64,000 nt of DNA, taken from Rhabditoides inermis. Taxonomy: Eukaryota > Nematoda > Chromadorea > Rhabditida > Rhabditidae. The number at the start of each line of letters is the position of its first letter. The first letter of the stretch is position 1. The notes under the pieces are model-generated. The model searched no databases and had not been told where the DNA came from. It saw only the letters and a program-made list of their open reading frames with translations. This document shows, piece by piece, positions 23,791 to 36,944 of the stretch. The position numbers and the translations under genes are program-made. The stretch spans positions 371,501 to 435,500 of the forward strand of contig CAWZYM010000224.1 in the NCBI GenBank assembly GCA_963966185.1, read 5' to 3'.

Positions 23791-24299
23791 ATGCAATATA
23801 CATCATTCACGAAATCGTGTCCACTTCTCGGACAGTTATGCAATGCATGAACCGGTGACTCGCCAACGACACACACACTCACCTCACACATTAGGACATT
23901 CAAAGAATACGACTGTCACAAACAAATGATAAAAAAACATAAAATAACACGATACTTTACATATATAATGCAAAAAATGAGAAAAACAAAAACAAAACTT
24001 GAATTTACGAAATCTTTTCGCAAATGTTCAACAGTTGTGCAAACACCACACGACACTATATTCCTAAAAATCTGCTATTAGCTCGCTATTAGCGACGTAG
24101 TGGCGAATTAGTGGCGAAGCAGAACTGTCACGCTTAGTGGCGCACTAGTGGCGAGATAACCGCAAAAAGGCCCTTAGTTGCCGGCTAATAGCGCCCCCGG
24201 GTCAGAGTTGTCGAATCGCTCGTGCGCCTGCCAATGCCAGTCTCTCATTGACACGCGCTATTTCGCGTCTCTCTCTCTTACCCACTCACTCCGCTCCGC

Positions 24300-24760
24300 A
24301 CACTCCCCTCCCCCCACAGTTTTCGCGCCAAAACTGGGGCGGTGGCCTGGACGGCGAGCCGACACGAGAGTGGGTGAACGAAGGGCGGGGCATGCGCTCA
24401 GCCAATCAGAGTGCGCACGCAAGAGAGCCGAGCGACCAATGAGCGCAAAGTGCAGTGGGCGGAGCTTACGTGATGCACACCGTCGTCGCCGCCGCCGCCG
24501 CCGTCGTAAACACGTTTAGTGGCAAAGCGGGAGAGAGCAAGAGAGGGCGGTTTTTGGATGCCGCAACCGATATTGGTTTCACGAATCATACTCATAGGTC
24601 TTACAAAGTGATATTCTAACAAATAACGCACACTAATTAAGTATATTGTATGAGAATAGAGAAATCGTGTGTGCCTTGGGAGTGGCGTGTTGCGCGCGTC
24701 ACAGCTCAAAACAAACGGGCGCCGCTGCGCGCCGCCCCTAATATTTTGTCACGGATGAGC
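24300..24760. repeat. GC-rich dispersed repeat (inverted copy at 49530-49910)
   Basis: Shares with the reverse complement of 49530-49910 the words GCCAATCAGA, GACCAATGAGCGCA, CGTAAACACGTTTAGTGGC, GGATGCCGCAACCGATAT, CATACTCATA and a CGCTGCGCGCCGCCC palindromic end. The CCAAT-type and GGGCGGGGC words look promoter-like, but because they recur as part of a repeat I call this a mobile-element end rather than a host promoter. Confidence 0.6.
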
Positions 24761-25228
24761 TTACCGAAAAGAATATACATGCGACGGTAATGAAACTGAA
24801 TGGGATACAACCAATACCTCCGATCAATCTAAATTATTATTTTGTGTTTTTATTATCAAATTCAGAATACACTGAGTAAATATGGAGCCAGTGGTAGACT
24901 TGCGTTACTTCCACATTTCTCTCCTCTTTTGCAGGAACAATAGCATAAGCAAAGTAGTCAACGTCATCAATCATGCCAACCTAATCGATATCTATCATTT
25001 AACAATTTTCAAACTGTTTTGTTACCCCGCAGTCAAAAATTATGGACACAACGAAGTGGGTGAGTATGAAAATAGAAATTAGAAGTAATACCATCTGAAA
25101 ATGTTGTAACTTTTTCGTTATTTTTATGTTTATCTACTTTTGAAACAATATCTATTCTCTTGCAAATAACGCGTGATCTTGCGAATATAGTAATGAAGCA
25201 CTGATGGACAGTGAGATGTAGACTGAGA
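24760..25228. other. AT-rich spacer, no gene seen
   Basis: No coding signal or known repeat before the LTR element; it ends at the AAGAT target duplication at 25229-25233. Confidence 0.6.
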
Positions 25229-25233
25229 AAGAT

Positions 25234-25968
25234 TGTTCAGGGAGAATAGGAATGGGATGGTCTACTATAACCAAATAGCGACCATACCCAAACTCTGCGC
25301 GATGTCTAGACAACCAAAAGAGACACGATTCGACGGAGGAATGATCGGAGCCTCCGCGAACCATAGAAAGCCCATATTACCAAAAAAGGATAGAAACACA
25401 GAAGAAGAAGAGAGTTTACTGACAATATGGGAAAGACCGCACGCCGGCGGGAGCACACAAAACAATGTCGCACACACGTCCACGACAACAAGACAAGGGA
25501 GCATCACTCCAAATCATAACACACAACACTAGTCGCAACTAGGTATAAAAGGGACTACTGCATTCCGCTAGTATCCTAAACCCTACACGGGCAAAACCAT
25601 GGAACGGGACCGACCTTACTCAAGCATCGCTATCACCGAACAATGAGACAATACGAAAAGGAGGGGGCGGGGCTAGAACTCGGAGCGTGCGTGTGGCGTC
25701 TCCGCGCAGGTGTGTGGCGGGTGTGTGGAAGACGAGGGCGGCCGAGTGGGCGAGGGAAGTGCCGGCTCCAGACAGGCGCAGACGGGGCAGACGAATTCAC
25801 GACGATGCTTCTTCTTCACATCCTTTATTCGAACAGCGACAGAGAGTACAGTATTCGTTCAGCGGGTAATACGGTAGTACGGTATTACGGTATCATGTTG
25901 TTCTCACAGAGTGGTTGTCACATGGTCATAGTCCAATTGATATGGTATCGGTCGTGGAACCCACGACA
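25234..25968 (-). repeat. 3' LTR of the BEL/Pao element
   Basis: Begins TGTTCAGGGAG and ends CCCACGACA on the plus strand, so has the TG...CA termini of LTRs. It contains a TATAAAAGG-type word on the plus strand (near 25545), which is antisense to the element, and a GC-rich stretch. Pairs with 35106-35840 at an offset of 9872 bases. Confidence 0.95.
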
Positions 25969-25979
25969 CTCCCCCTTTC
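25969..25979 (-). other. Polypurine tract of the LTR element
   Basis: Directly inside the 3' LTR the minus strand reads AAAGGGGGAG, the expected position and composition of the plus-strand primer for reverse transcription. Confidence 0.7.
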
Positions 25980-26329
25980 GCAAGGAAATGTGCGGCCATA
26001 CGGGGAGTTTAATGCTGTCGCATATGATCGCAGTCTCGGTTCGCTTTGTTGTAGCGGTTGTGGGTGATTACAGAAAGTTGGGCGGCCACAGCATACTCGT
26101 GACACTTCCCTGTTCGACATGACTAGGTTCATGTTGTGACAATAGTGTGCAAAGGTTACTGTTGTGAGCGTCCGTTACGTCCGCCAAATAGTGCACGATA
26201 TAAAGAAACAGTGGTTACTGTAATCAGTACTATTATACGGTAGGTAAGTGTACTGTAGGTACTGTAGCCATCGAGGGGTTACGGTAGTTCCGACTAAATC
26301 GTGTTTAATCGATAGAGGTTCACTCGTTA

Positions 26330-28206
26330 TCAATGTAATGGTTGTTGGAGGAAGGGGGGACCATGCCACCATTGCGCGTTGTTTTGTAAGTCTCTTCCTG
26401 TTTCTCCCCTGCTGACTGTGTCTGCTGGGTTTTGATCGGTTGGTGTGTGGTGTAGGCTGACCGGAGAGAGCAAAGAGTGCGATTGTTGTAGAGCAGGCGC
26501 GGTCTCTCTTATCTCCTTCACTCGGTTGTAAACAAATGGTTCTAGTTTCTCGCGGTTATTGTGGATCCAGTCTTTCGCAATGGTAGAGTCTGTGAATAGG
26601 TGTAGGTGGTGGACAGGAAGGTCGAGTTGTTCCAGTAGAAACTTAGCAGCGCGAATAGCTGTGAGGATAGACATGAGTTCCAGACGCGCAATAGTCAGTA
26701 GTTTCTTGTTCTTCTGTTTCTCGGTTCTCGGCGGTTTGTTTTCTTGCACTTTCGCGCCCTTCGTTGGTGCGAGCTTGAGTTTGGAGTAGATGAGGTTGAC
26801 AATGACCTGTCCCTCTCGTGTCTGTTCTCGAATGTATGCGCAACAGCCGTAGGCATTAATGGATGCATCACTGAAGATGCACAGTGTGTAGGTGGATTCG
26901 AGTGAGTGTTGTGTGATAGTGCGCGGTAGAGTGATGTCATGTTGTGAGTCGCGCGCGATCTCGTTCCACTCGTCGGTGAGGTGAGCCGGCAGTGGCTCGT
27001 CCCACTTGCGCGGCTCGTTCCACAGCTTCTGTTGGAACACCTTGGCAACTGTGAGAGTGGGGCTGATCAGACCGAGTGGGTCATAGTTGGCTGTGATAGC
27101 AGATGTGACCGCGCGTTTTGTTGGTTTATCGTTGTGTGGGAGGAAGCACTTGAGAGTGAATGTGTCGGCTACCGTATCCCACCGTATACCTAGCAGTTTC
27201 TGGATTGGGTCTTTGGCGCGATCGCACTCGTTGAATGATTCGGTGACTTCTTGCTTGTTTGATATGAATGAACGCAGGTTCATCTTCGCTTTGTGAAAGA
27301 TTTCTTTGGCTTGGTGAGCGTTGTGGGTGGCTTGTTGTGTTGTGAGTGCATGTTGTACAAGGTTGTCGACATAGCAGTCACGCAGAATGTCTTTTCCAAT
27401 GTGTGGCACGAATGATAGTATGTACTTGATGGATGCGACGAGTAAATAGGGACTCGATGACACTCCAAATGGTACTTTTTGGAAGGCGTACTCTCTTATG
27501 TTGTCGCGGGAGAATCCCTTGGTGTAGTCTTCGAGCCAGAGAAACCTGACGGCGTCTCTGTCTTCGGGAAAGAGGCTCAGTTGTAAAAATGCTTTTTCAA
27601 TGTCCGCAATAACAATGATGGGATAGAGTCGTGCCCTCAATAGTATGCCGCACAGTTGGGGCAAGTAGGAGGGGCCTTGGTGGAGGCAGTCGTTGAGTGA
27701 GGGTGAGCCGGCAGAGTGACTGCTCGCATCATACACTATTCGGATGGGTGTGGTACTGCCTGGTTTCTCCACATATGAGTGGGGCATAAAGAATGAGCGA
27801 GGTGTGCGGTTGAAGGGAGCGTACCCTATCACACCTTTTTGCAACTGCTCTTTCATGATGTTATCGTAGGCTTCGAATAGTTTCGGTTTCGCTTCGAGTT
27901 TGCGGATAATGTTTCTAAGTCGCACAAAGGCCATGTTGAAGTTGTCATTGAGTGGGGTTGTCCTTCCAGGGCAAGCCGACATGAATGCCGTCGTTGTCTA
28001 AGCGCACTGTTTTGAGAAACTGTTCGTCTACTCGTTTGTTGATTGCATAGAGTGTGTCGAACTCGTGCGGGTCGGTGATGCCCATGCAGTCGAGATTCCA
28101 GAAGTTTTCGACCTTGTCGTTGAATGAGATGTGGTATGTATGGTATGGTGGCTCTGTCAGTTGTTGATCAATGTAGTAGCTACCGGATAGTGCGCGGCCG
28201 AATATA
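26330..28206 (-). pseudogene. BEL/Pao reverse transcriptase and RNase H
   Basis: The main frame (27982-26330, 550 codons) has Pao-type RT landmarks: IRIVYDASS, SLNDCLHQGP, IVIADIEKAFLQ, AFQKVPFGVSSSPY and the catalytic box CYVDNL, where YVDN replaces YVDD as often in this group. RNase H follows with CIFSDAS, LELMSILTAI and LFTDSTIAKDW, supplying the acidic residues. Upstream, 28206 to about 27965 continues the polyprotein in another frame (NDKVENFWNLDCMGI); a one-base shift near 27965 breaks the join. The frame stops at 26330 shortly after WWHGPPFL with no integrase. It therefore copies the RT domain organisation but cannot yield a full polyprotein. Confidence 0.9.
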
Positions 28207-28639
28207 CTCTGGTAATTAATGACGCAGTGTTAACGCAAATTTTGCACAACGCACCGTTTACGCAATTTTGACGCACCCCATTTTGCGTTAGAATACGAGA
28301 AAATGCGTTAGGAATGCGAGTGATTGTGTCAACGCAAATTTTAAACAACGCATCTTTTACGCAATTCTCACGCACCCCGTGTTGCGTTGGAGTGCGAGAA
28401 AGTGCGTTACAAATGCGAATGATTGTGTCAACGGAGATTGGTTTATAATTCAAACGACACATTTTGTCGTACTTATCAGTTATAAATTAGAAAAAGTATA
28501 TCAAAAAGATCCAAAAAAATAAAATAATTCTATCAAAAAAAGTTTTGATCATCTCGGTATTTCATGAATGAAAAAAATGAAATACGCAACGAAATCATGA
28601 AACTATCAGCTGATGTCTCACAAAACTATGCCTACAGAA

Positions 28640-28895
28640 GTTCTCTCTCTCTCTCTCTCCATCTCTCTCTCTCCCTCTCTTTTTCCTCTCTTTCCATCTC
28701 TCTCCACCATCTCTCTCCCCTCTCCCCCCCCCCTCTCTATCCATCTCCACCATCTCTCCCTTCCCCTCTCTCTCCCTCTCTCTCTCTCCCTCTCTCTTTC
28801 CCCCTCTCTCTCCCCTCTCTTTTTCTCCCCTCTCTCTCCTCTCTCTCTCTCACCTCTCTTTCTCTCTCTCTGTCTCTGTCTCTGTCTCTGTCTCA
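28640..28895. repeat. CT-rich low-complexity tract
   Basis: Mixed CTCTCTC, CCCCTCT and TTTCCATC units on the plus strand inside the 3.5-kb DNA element, ending with GTCTCT units. Confidence 0.95.
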
Positions 28896-28910
28896 AAACT
28901 CATTTTCTAG

Positions 28911-30955
<2,045 letters not shown>

Positions 30956-31703
30956 GAGAGCGTCGATTTCGTAGTGGTAATCTCAGATTGTGATGTTGTG
31001 AATAACTCGATTTGAATTCCTACTGTTTAGGCGCGACTGTCTGCGCACGATGCTGTTGAAGATACAAATTACAAGGTGGCTCTTGGATTGAGGACCAGAA
31101 GAAGACAGGTGGGTGAAAAGAGAGAGAGAGGGGGGGGAGGGAGATAGAAGAAGAAAAACGAGAGAATGGAGTGATACTTCTTTAGTATTTGACTTCTTTA
31201 GTATAGTGATACTTTTTTAGTATTTTTATTTGAGTGTATGATGTGATGGTTGTTGCAGACCAGCACACGCGGCGACTCAGGGACCGGACAGGGCCCCACT
31301 GTCTTATTCAAGAATAGAAGCAATAATGATTTAAATTGGAATACTATCACCTGATGGAATACTATAAAGATGTTTGTTTTCTTCATTATATGCTATTGCT
31401 TAGCAAAGTTCGCTTCTTTGTATCGATTAAATTTGTTCAATAAAATTCAATTTCAAGTTGTGTTGTTTTTGTTGTGATTCCAAAAGAAAATAACTCTGCA
31501 TTATCTACAAAATAAATTCGCATTTACAAGTAATTACGCAATTTCTCGCTATATTCAATGCGTTAACGCCTTTTCTATGAACTACGCACTTTCTCGCACC
31601 CCAACGCATCAATTTGCGTTACATCCACCCCCACACATTTTCAATGCGTTAACGCAAAATCAGTGCGTTGATTGCGTTAACACTGCGTCAAAAAGTTACA
31701 GAG

Positions 31704-32824
31704 TAGTGGGGCTAGCACGCAGGCCGGAAGGTAGATCAGTCGCAAGCTGTGTTGTGCTCAGGCTAACGAGGTTGAGTAGGTCGCTGCCAATGAGAATATC
31801 TGGTTTCACTTTCATGTCATGAATGTCTGTTAGATGAATGTTGTGTTTATGGACTGATGCCATGTCATGTGGCTGTAGGTGATAAGTGAAGTATGATTGT
31901 GTGATCTCGGGTTGCGTTGTCAGTTTGACCTTGACTGAAATGCCGTTGTTACCACATAGTTCGACGGTTGTGGTGCCTGTTCGGACATGCCGTGTGGTGC
32001 CTCCGAACACTACGAATGTCTCGTCGTGAACATCATCGACTTGTAGGCCGAGCTGGTCAGCAAGTTGTTGGGTTATGAAACTTCTGTTTGATCCGCCATC
32101 TAATAAGATGACAATGTTGCGGGTCTGTCCCGTCTGTGGGTTTCTTATGTGTGCGCGAAGTGTTTGCAATGCGACTTTGGTTGGCTGTGCTGGTAGTTTG
32201 TGAACTGTTGTGGTGTTAGATAGGGAGTCGCGATTATTCGTGTTTTGATGGTGTGTGGTTTCTTTTTGTGCAATCGTTTTATGCACGAAAGGAATAGGTT
32301 TCGTTGGTGACAGATGAGGGGCCGGAGTGGTATTCGACACCAGTAACAGCCACGCGCGTCTCTCTCTCACCCTCAGTGGGCTCGGGAGTGACGTCACCGA
32401 AGATCTCTTCCTCGGTTAGGTTAGCGGGGATGGGTGACTCGTCGTCGGCCATGCAGGCGTAGTGGATGCGGAACTGGTCCTTGTTACACGCTTGTTTCCA
32501 ATGTCCGGTTTCGTAACAATTCCAACACCTGTTCTCTGCGGTGAGCAGTGCCTTCGCCATCTTTCTGTTCTTCCACTTCTCATCACACCTGAACGAGTTG
32601 TGCGTGTTGTCCTTGCAAAACACACAGTAGTTGGTGGGGTGCATGTGGTGAGTGGGATCAATGTGGCTCTGTTTCAGGCTCGGCATGGTCTGCCTCGAGG
32701 GCGTGGACTGCGGTGACGTGAGAGGGCGAGTGGGCGGAGCCTGAGTGGGCGGGGTCTGCGAGGGCGGAGCCTGCGCGGAGAGTGCCGGTTTTTGGTGAGT
32801 GTTTCCACTGTTGTATCCATTATA
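31704..32824 (-). pseudogene. BEL/Pao CCHC knuckles and aspartic protease
   Basis: A first frame (32836-32279) encodes YCVFCKDNTHNSFRC and then a canonical-looking knuckle CWNCYETGHWKQAC, RNA-binding motifs of gag. An overlapping frame (32397 to 31704) encodes the protease, with ILLDGGSNRSFI at the active-site position and ILIGSDLL as the C-terminal ILG/IG-D segment. Family proteases have D-S-G or D-T-G; here the middle residue is Gly (codon GGC). The frame must change between 32397 and 32279, either by programmed shifting or by mutation. After excising the 3.5-kb insertion the protease frame runs directly into the pol frame. Confidence 0.85.
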
Positions 32825-32826
32825 TA

Positions 32827-33421
32827 GGGGGTCCAAGCTGATTTTTCAACTTGGTCAAAATCGACCCACTTAGGCTCATTTGATTGTCTGATGTGTGTGT
32901 AGTCTCATATTTCACATTTGTTTTCCAAAATTCTCAACCGTATTCCTTCTACGACGTTTCGTTGCGCGACGAAAATGGCCACTTTTTCGCCCTATCACCC
33001 CTACCGGCCGCTTGATTATCGACTACTCGAATCGCGCGGGAAAGTGAGAGAGAGCGCAGAGAGCGCGCGCTCTCGAGAGAGTCAGACGGCGAACAGTCAT
33101 GAGAGTGGATGAGCGCAATCACCTTTTGTGATATTCTGATGCGCTATCAATTGTTTCGATATGCTAAACCAGACAGCAGGGTGGACACAATCATAACGCA
33201 TGTTTTGAACTAAAGATCATATCAGTACGAGCTTTTAGCATATCACTAGAGCGATTACAAAAATATGTTGACCGAATTTGGCAAACAAGGTGTCATTCCA
33301 ATTGTCATGATCTGAAAATAGTTCCCTGAAAAGGGCGCATCACAGTTTTGAGTTTTGCGCGCGGTGTGCACGAATGCCCAAACGTGCGCAGAACCAGCGC
33401 GCGCGGGCAGCTTGGACCCCC
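32827..33421. mobile_element. TA-flanked MITE inside gag, 595 bp
   Basis: Ends GGGGGTCCAAGCTG and its complement CAGCTTGGACCCCC are perfect inverted repeats, flanked by TA on both sides (32825-32826 and 33422-33423), as for Tc1/mariner-type elements. The interior contains purine-rich GAGAGAG and GCGCGC stretches similar to those of the larger element at 47712-48889, whose termini also begin GGGG.CCCAAGC. No coding capacity. Confidence 0.88.
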
Positions 33422-34991
33422 TACCATTATATCCGCTGTACTGTCTGTTACGGTTCTGGTTGTTGAAGCGCATGTTGTGGTAGTGATTGGGTTGGGTGGA
33501 GGTGCGCAGGTTCACCATAGACGCGTCCTTGTTAGGAATAGCCTTGGAGGTGCACACATGTTCCTTGATCGTTATCTGTTCATCGATGTAGTCAAGCATG
33601 ATCTCGAGGTTGATCTTTTCGCCCTTCTTGTTGAGGTGGTACAGTTTCTCATTGATCTTGTCTTGCACCCACTCGGGGAATTTGTTGACAACGTGGTCTT
33701 GCGCGAGTGCCAGCAAACCCGGGTCAGTGTTGGTGAGGGTGCCTTGGCCGTGGCGGTCAGCCAGGTTGAGCACTCCGCGCACGCGCTCATAAGTGTCTCT
33801 GCACGACTTGGGATCGTCGTTGGTGTTGATGGGTATGCCGCGCAGAGTAGTCCAGATGTTTTTGTGGATGGCCATGGGGTCATGGAAGCGCTTCTTGAGC
33901 ATGTTCAGCGCCATCTCATAGTTTTCACCCTTCTTTGGGATGTTTCGCAGGAGGGAAGGGTCAGACAGCGAGTTGTACAGAATGTTCATCTTCTCCGCGT
34001 TTGGGAGGTCGGGGTTCTCGTGCACAAGGGGGATGAACATGTCGATGAAGTCATCGAACGTGTTCGGGGTTCCGTCAAAGATGGGAATCTTCATGTCGCG
34101 CCTGTTGATGGGTAGTTTGTATCGGTGTGTGTTTTGTTTGGTGTTATCGTTCTTTTTGGTGAGCATGGTCACCGCCGCAAGCAACTCAGTCACTTCTTCA
34201 GTGCGACCTTCGAGGGCAGCGTCATTGGCACGCGCGAGGAGGGCGGTCAGCGGCGCCGCGGAAGGTGGGGTGGTGAATAGCGGGTTGTTGCTGTACGTTT
34301 TGGTGTCGTCGATTCTCGACGGTGAGAAGTTGGGGTTGGGGAGCTGGTGCAGAACGCCAGTCTCATCAGGGTTGTACTGTTTGGGAGTACTGTAGTACTG
34401 CGCGCGCATGTCAATGTTCGTAGCCATCTGGGTGTTCTGCAGCGTCATGGTAGGCTGCGCGGGTTCGTGGATAAGCGCAGAGTTGTCAGCGCATTGCGTC
34501 ATCACGGTGTGGTTGTATGTGGGGGCGCTGCCCAGCATGCTCATGTTTAGCGACGGCGCGGGGTTGTGTGCGCGCGCATTCTCAGTGTTGTTGGCGCCGC
34601 TCGGTTCAGTGTTTATCTCGAGCCAGGTATCGATCATGTCGATTGCATCATTGTATACGCGCTGGACGGTATCAATGTCCTTGTCGCTGAGGTACTTGTT
34701 GAGCTCGTTGTAGTAGGTGGAGTCATCGATGATGCCATTGGCTTCATCGTCAGCCTTCTTGGCCTCAATGCGCACGGTCACCTTATCAAGCGATTCATTC
34801 AGGAAGTTGTAGTGGCGCTCAATGTTTCGGCGCAGCATGCGGAACTTGTTGGCGTAATTGTTCACCTGGTTGGTGTTGTCAGTGATGGAATTCTTCCACA
34901 GGTTGTCAATGATGTTGGCGAGCTCGCGCACAAGGTCCATGTCGCGACCGATATTATTTTTCTCATTGCCAGAGAGGTGCAGGGTAGCCAT
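33422..34991 (-). pseudogene. BEL/Pao gag, interrupted
   Basis: A long frame starts at ATG 34991 (MATLHLSGNEKNNIGRDMDL) about 115 bases inside the 5' LTR. It has N-terminal helical, Asn/Asp-rich sequence, then a capsid-like region with KIPIFDGTPNTFDDFIDMF and LKKRFHDP, as in retrotransposon gag_pre and DUF1759-type gags, and an Asn/Arg-rich tail (NNQNRNRQYSGYNG). Gag forms the particle that packages the element's RNA. The frame runs on into the inserted MITE and stops at 33255 within it. Removing the MITE and one TA does not restore a continuous frame into the knuckle region, so either the boundary carries another change or gag normally ended near there. Confidence 0.85.
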
Positions 34992-35089
34992 GGTTGATAA
35001 TAGGTTTCAATCGAAAATCAATCAATAGCAAAATCAATATCAATCAATAGTTCTGGTGAGTGATCGAGATGTTGGCCGGGTTGTCTTAA

Positions 35090-35104
35090 CCGGCCGATGC
35101 ACCA
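35090..35104 (-). other. Primer binding site, tRNA-Gly type
   Basis: One base inside the 5' LTR the minus strand reads TGGTGCATCGGCCGG. Its complement, CCGGCCGATGCACCA, equals the 3' end of a typical animal tRNA-Gly (GGCCGATGCA) plus CCA, so tRNA-Gly is the likely primer for reverse transcription. Recognised from memory of tRNA sequences. Confidence 0.75.
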
Positions 35105-35105
35105 A

Positions 35106-35840
35106 TGTTCAGGGAGAATAGGAATGGGATGGTCTACTATAACCAAATAGCGACCATACCCAAACTCTGCGCGATGTCTAGACAACCAAAAGAGACACGA
35201 TTCGACGGAGGAATGATCGGAGCCTCCGCGAACCATAGAAAGCCCATATTACCAAAAAAGGATAGAAACACAGAAGAAGAAGAGAGTTTACTGACAATAT
35301 GGGAAAGACCGCACGCCGGCGGGAGCACACAAAACAATGTCGCACACACGTCCACGACAACAAGACAAGGGAGCATCACTCCAAATCATAACACACAACA
35401 CTAGTCGCAACTAGGTATAAAAGGGACTACTGCATTCCGCTAGTATCCTAAACCCTACACGGGCAAAACCATGGAACGGGACCGACCTTACTCAAGCATC
35501 GCTATCACCGAACAATGAGACAATACGAAAAGGAGGGGGCGGGGCTAGAACTCGGAGCGTGCGTGTGGCGTCTCCGCGCAGGTGTGTGGCGGGTGTGTGG
35601 AAGACGAGGGCGGCCGAGTGGGCGAGGGAAGTGCCGGCTCCAGACAGGCGCAGACGGGGCAGACGAATTCACGACGATGCTTCTTCTTCACATCCTTTAT
35701 TCGAACAGCGACAGAGAGTACAGTATTCGTTCAGCGGGTAATACGGTAGTACGGTATTACGGTATCATGTTGTTCTCACAGAGTGGTTGTCACATGGTCA
35801 TAGTCCAATTGATATGGTATCGGTCGTGGAACCCACGACA
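35106..35840 (-). repeat. 5' LTR of the BEL/Pao element
   Basis: Direct repeat of 25234-25968, no difference noticed by eye. It abuts the tRNA-Gly-type primer site on its inner side and AAGAT on its outer side. Confidence 0.95.
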
Positions 35841-35845
35841 AAGAT

Positions 35846-36944
35846 CATACATACCCAACTTGTGCCAAACAGTGACTTGACGAACTGAAATAGTAAAATC
35901 TCTTCTTCCCTCTCTCCCTTTCCCTCTCTCTCTTTCTCTCTCTCTCTATCTCTCTTTCTTTCTTACCACCGGCGAATAGTCGACAGTAGCATGAACCATT
36001 ACAAAAATTAACGCATAAAGGTGGTAACACAGTTGGAGGATGTCTACGATAGAAATCGCCAGCAAAATAATGAAACTGACACGTTGTAAACGGTCGCGAG
36101 TGCAAATCGCCTGTAATACATAGTGTTTCGATCAATCAATCAATCAATCGTTTATCCGGAATCGTTTTATCTGATTATGACAACACAATCATAATGATAT
36201 GAAGCATAATGTTCAATGTTCAAAACATGTTACTTGATGCTCATTGCTCACATACCTTGATCCACAAGATGTGGGCTAGAATCATTGGAGTGGATAGGAT
36301 TATCCCAATTGTTCCAAAAAGAATCCGTTGCCACGTAAGCATATAAATCAATTGTTTCTGCTCCAGCTTCTCAGGAGAATAGTCCACGTACACCATTTCG
36401 ATAGTTGGCAAGTGAGTGAAAGCGGAACGATAAATGTAAGTGAAAGCGGAACGGTGAATGCTACTCACTTCTCAGTAAGTAAGCTTAAATGACATTATGT
36501 ACAGAAAACCACCGCGTCTAATCAAAACGAATAGTTTTCTGATTGGTTAGCGTAATTGTATGTCGACGGAAAGTCCCAATGTTTTATGTCATTACCGGTT
36601 CGTATATTTGAGAGCACTAGAGCGAATGTCTCAATGAAACAAGCAATATTATCTTTCAAAAATACTTTTAGTTGAATAAAATTGGTTTGTACCGTTCACT
36701 CATTTGAGCAAAAGGAATGACATGTTTTCAATGGAGACATGTGCCAACAGGTTTTTTTTTCGGTTTTCGAGAATAAAATCCGTGCTGTTGGAATTTGCAG
36801 TAGTCGTTTTAGCAGTGTATTTTACCAAACGTTGCCGTAATTCACATAATTAGCATAATGTGCAACGTATGTAATTCGAGAAAAGTAAATATTCTGATTC
36901 TGATACTCATATGATTATCACACACAGTGGAACAACACTTTTTT
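35846..36944. other. Intergenic, with CT tract and a solo repeat arm
   Basis: Downstream of the acyltransferase gene. Contains a CT tract (35903-35963), a CAATCAATCAAT run (36131-36150), and at about 36640-36760 a copy of the outer repeat arm (TATCTTTCAAAAATACTTTT ... GACATGTTTTCAATGG) that is the reverse complement of 530-620. Short open frames (for example 36241-36468 minus, with one hydrophobic stretch) show no recognisable domain. Confidence 0.55.

Larger units (their letters stand above)
21671..24204. mobile_element. DNA element of about 2.5 kb containing gene fragments
   Basis: Long inverted ends are built from repeated TAGTGGCG/CGCCACTA words. The left end (21671-21790) reads GACCCCATCCCGCTAATAGC and closes with GAGCTAATAGCAGA; the complement of the right end (24065-24204) reads GACCCGGGGGCGCTATTAGC and closes with the same GAGCTAATAGCAGA. 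Between them lie exon-like pieces on the minus strand from two unrelated gene types (golgin-like and acyl-CoA-synthetase-like). No transposase is seen. The structure recalls gene-capturing Pack-type elements. I saw no clear target duplication, so family membership is open. Confidence 0.65.

Noticed and set aside
28157..28462. 101-codon minus frame across the left end of the 3.5-kb element
   Set aside because: It arises from repeated AACGCA/TGCGTT words of the element terminus joined to the retrotransposon and has no domain.
33348..34115. 255-codon open frame on the plus strand opposite gag
   Set aside because: Antisense shadow of the gag coding strand; gag shows recognisable retrotransposon features and this frame does not.
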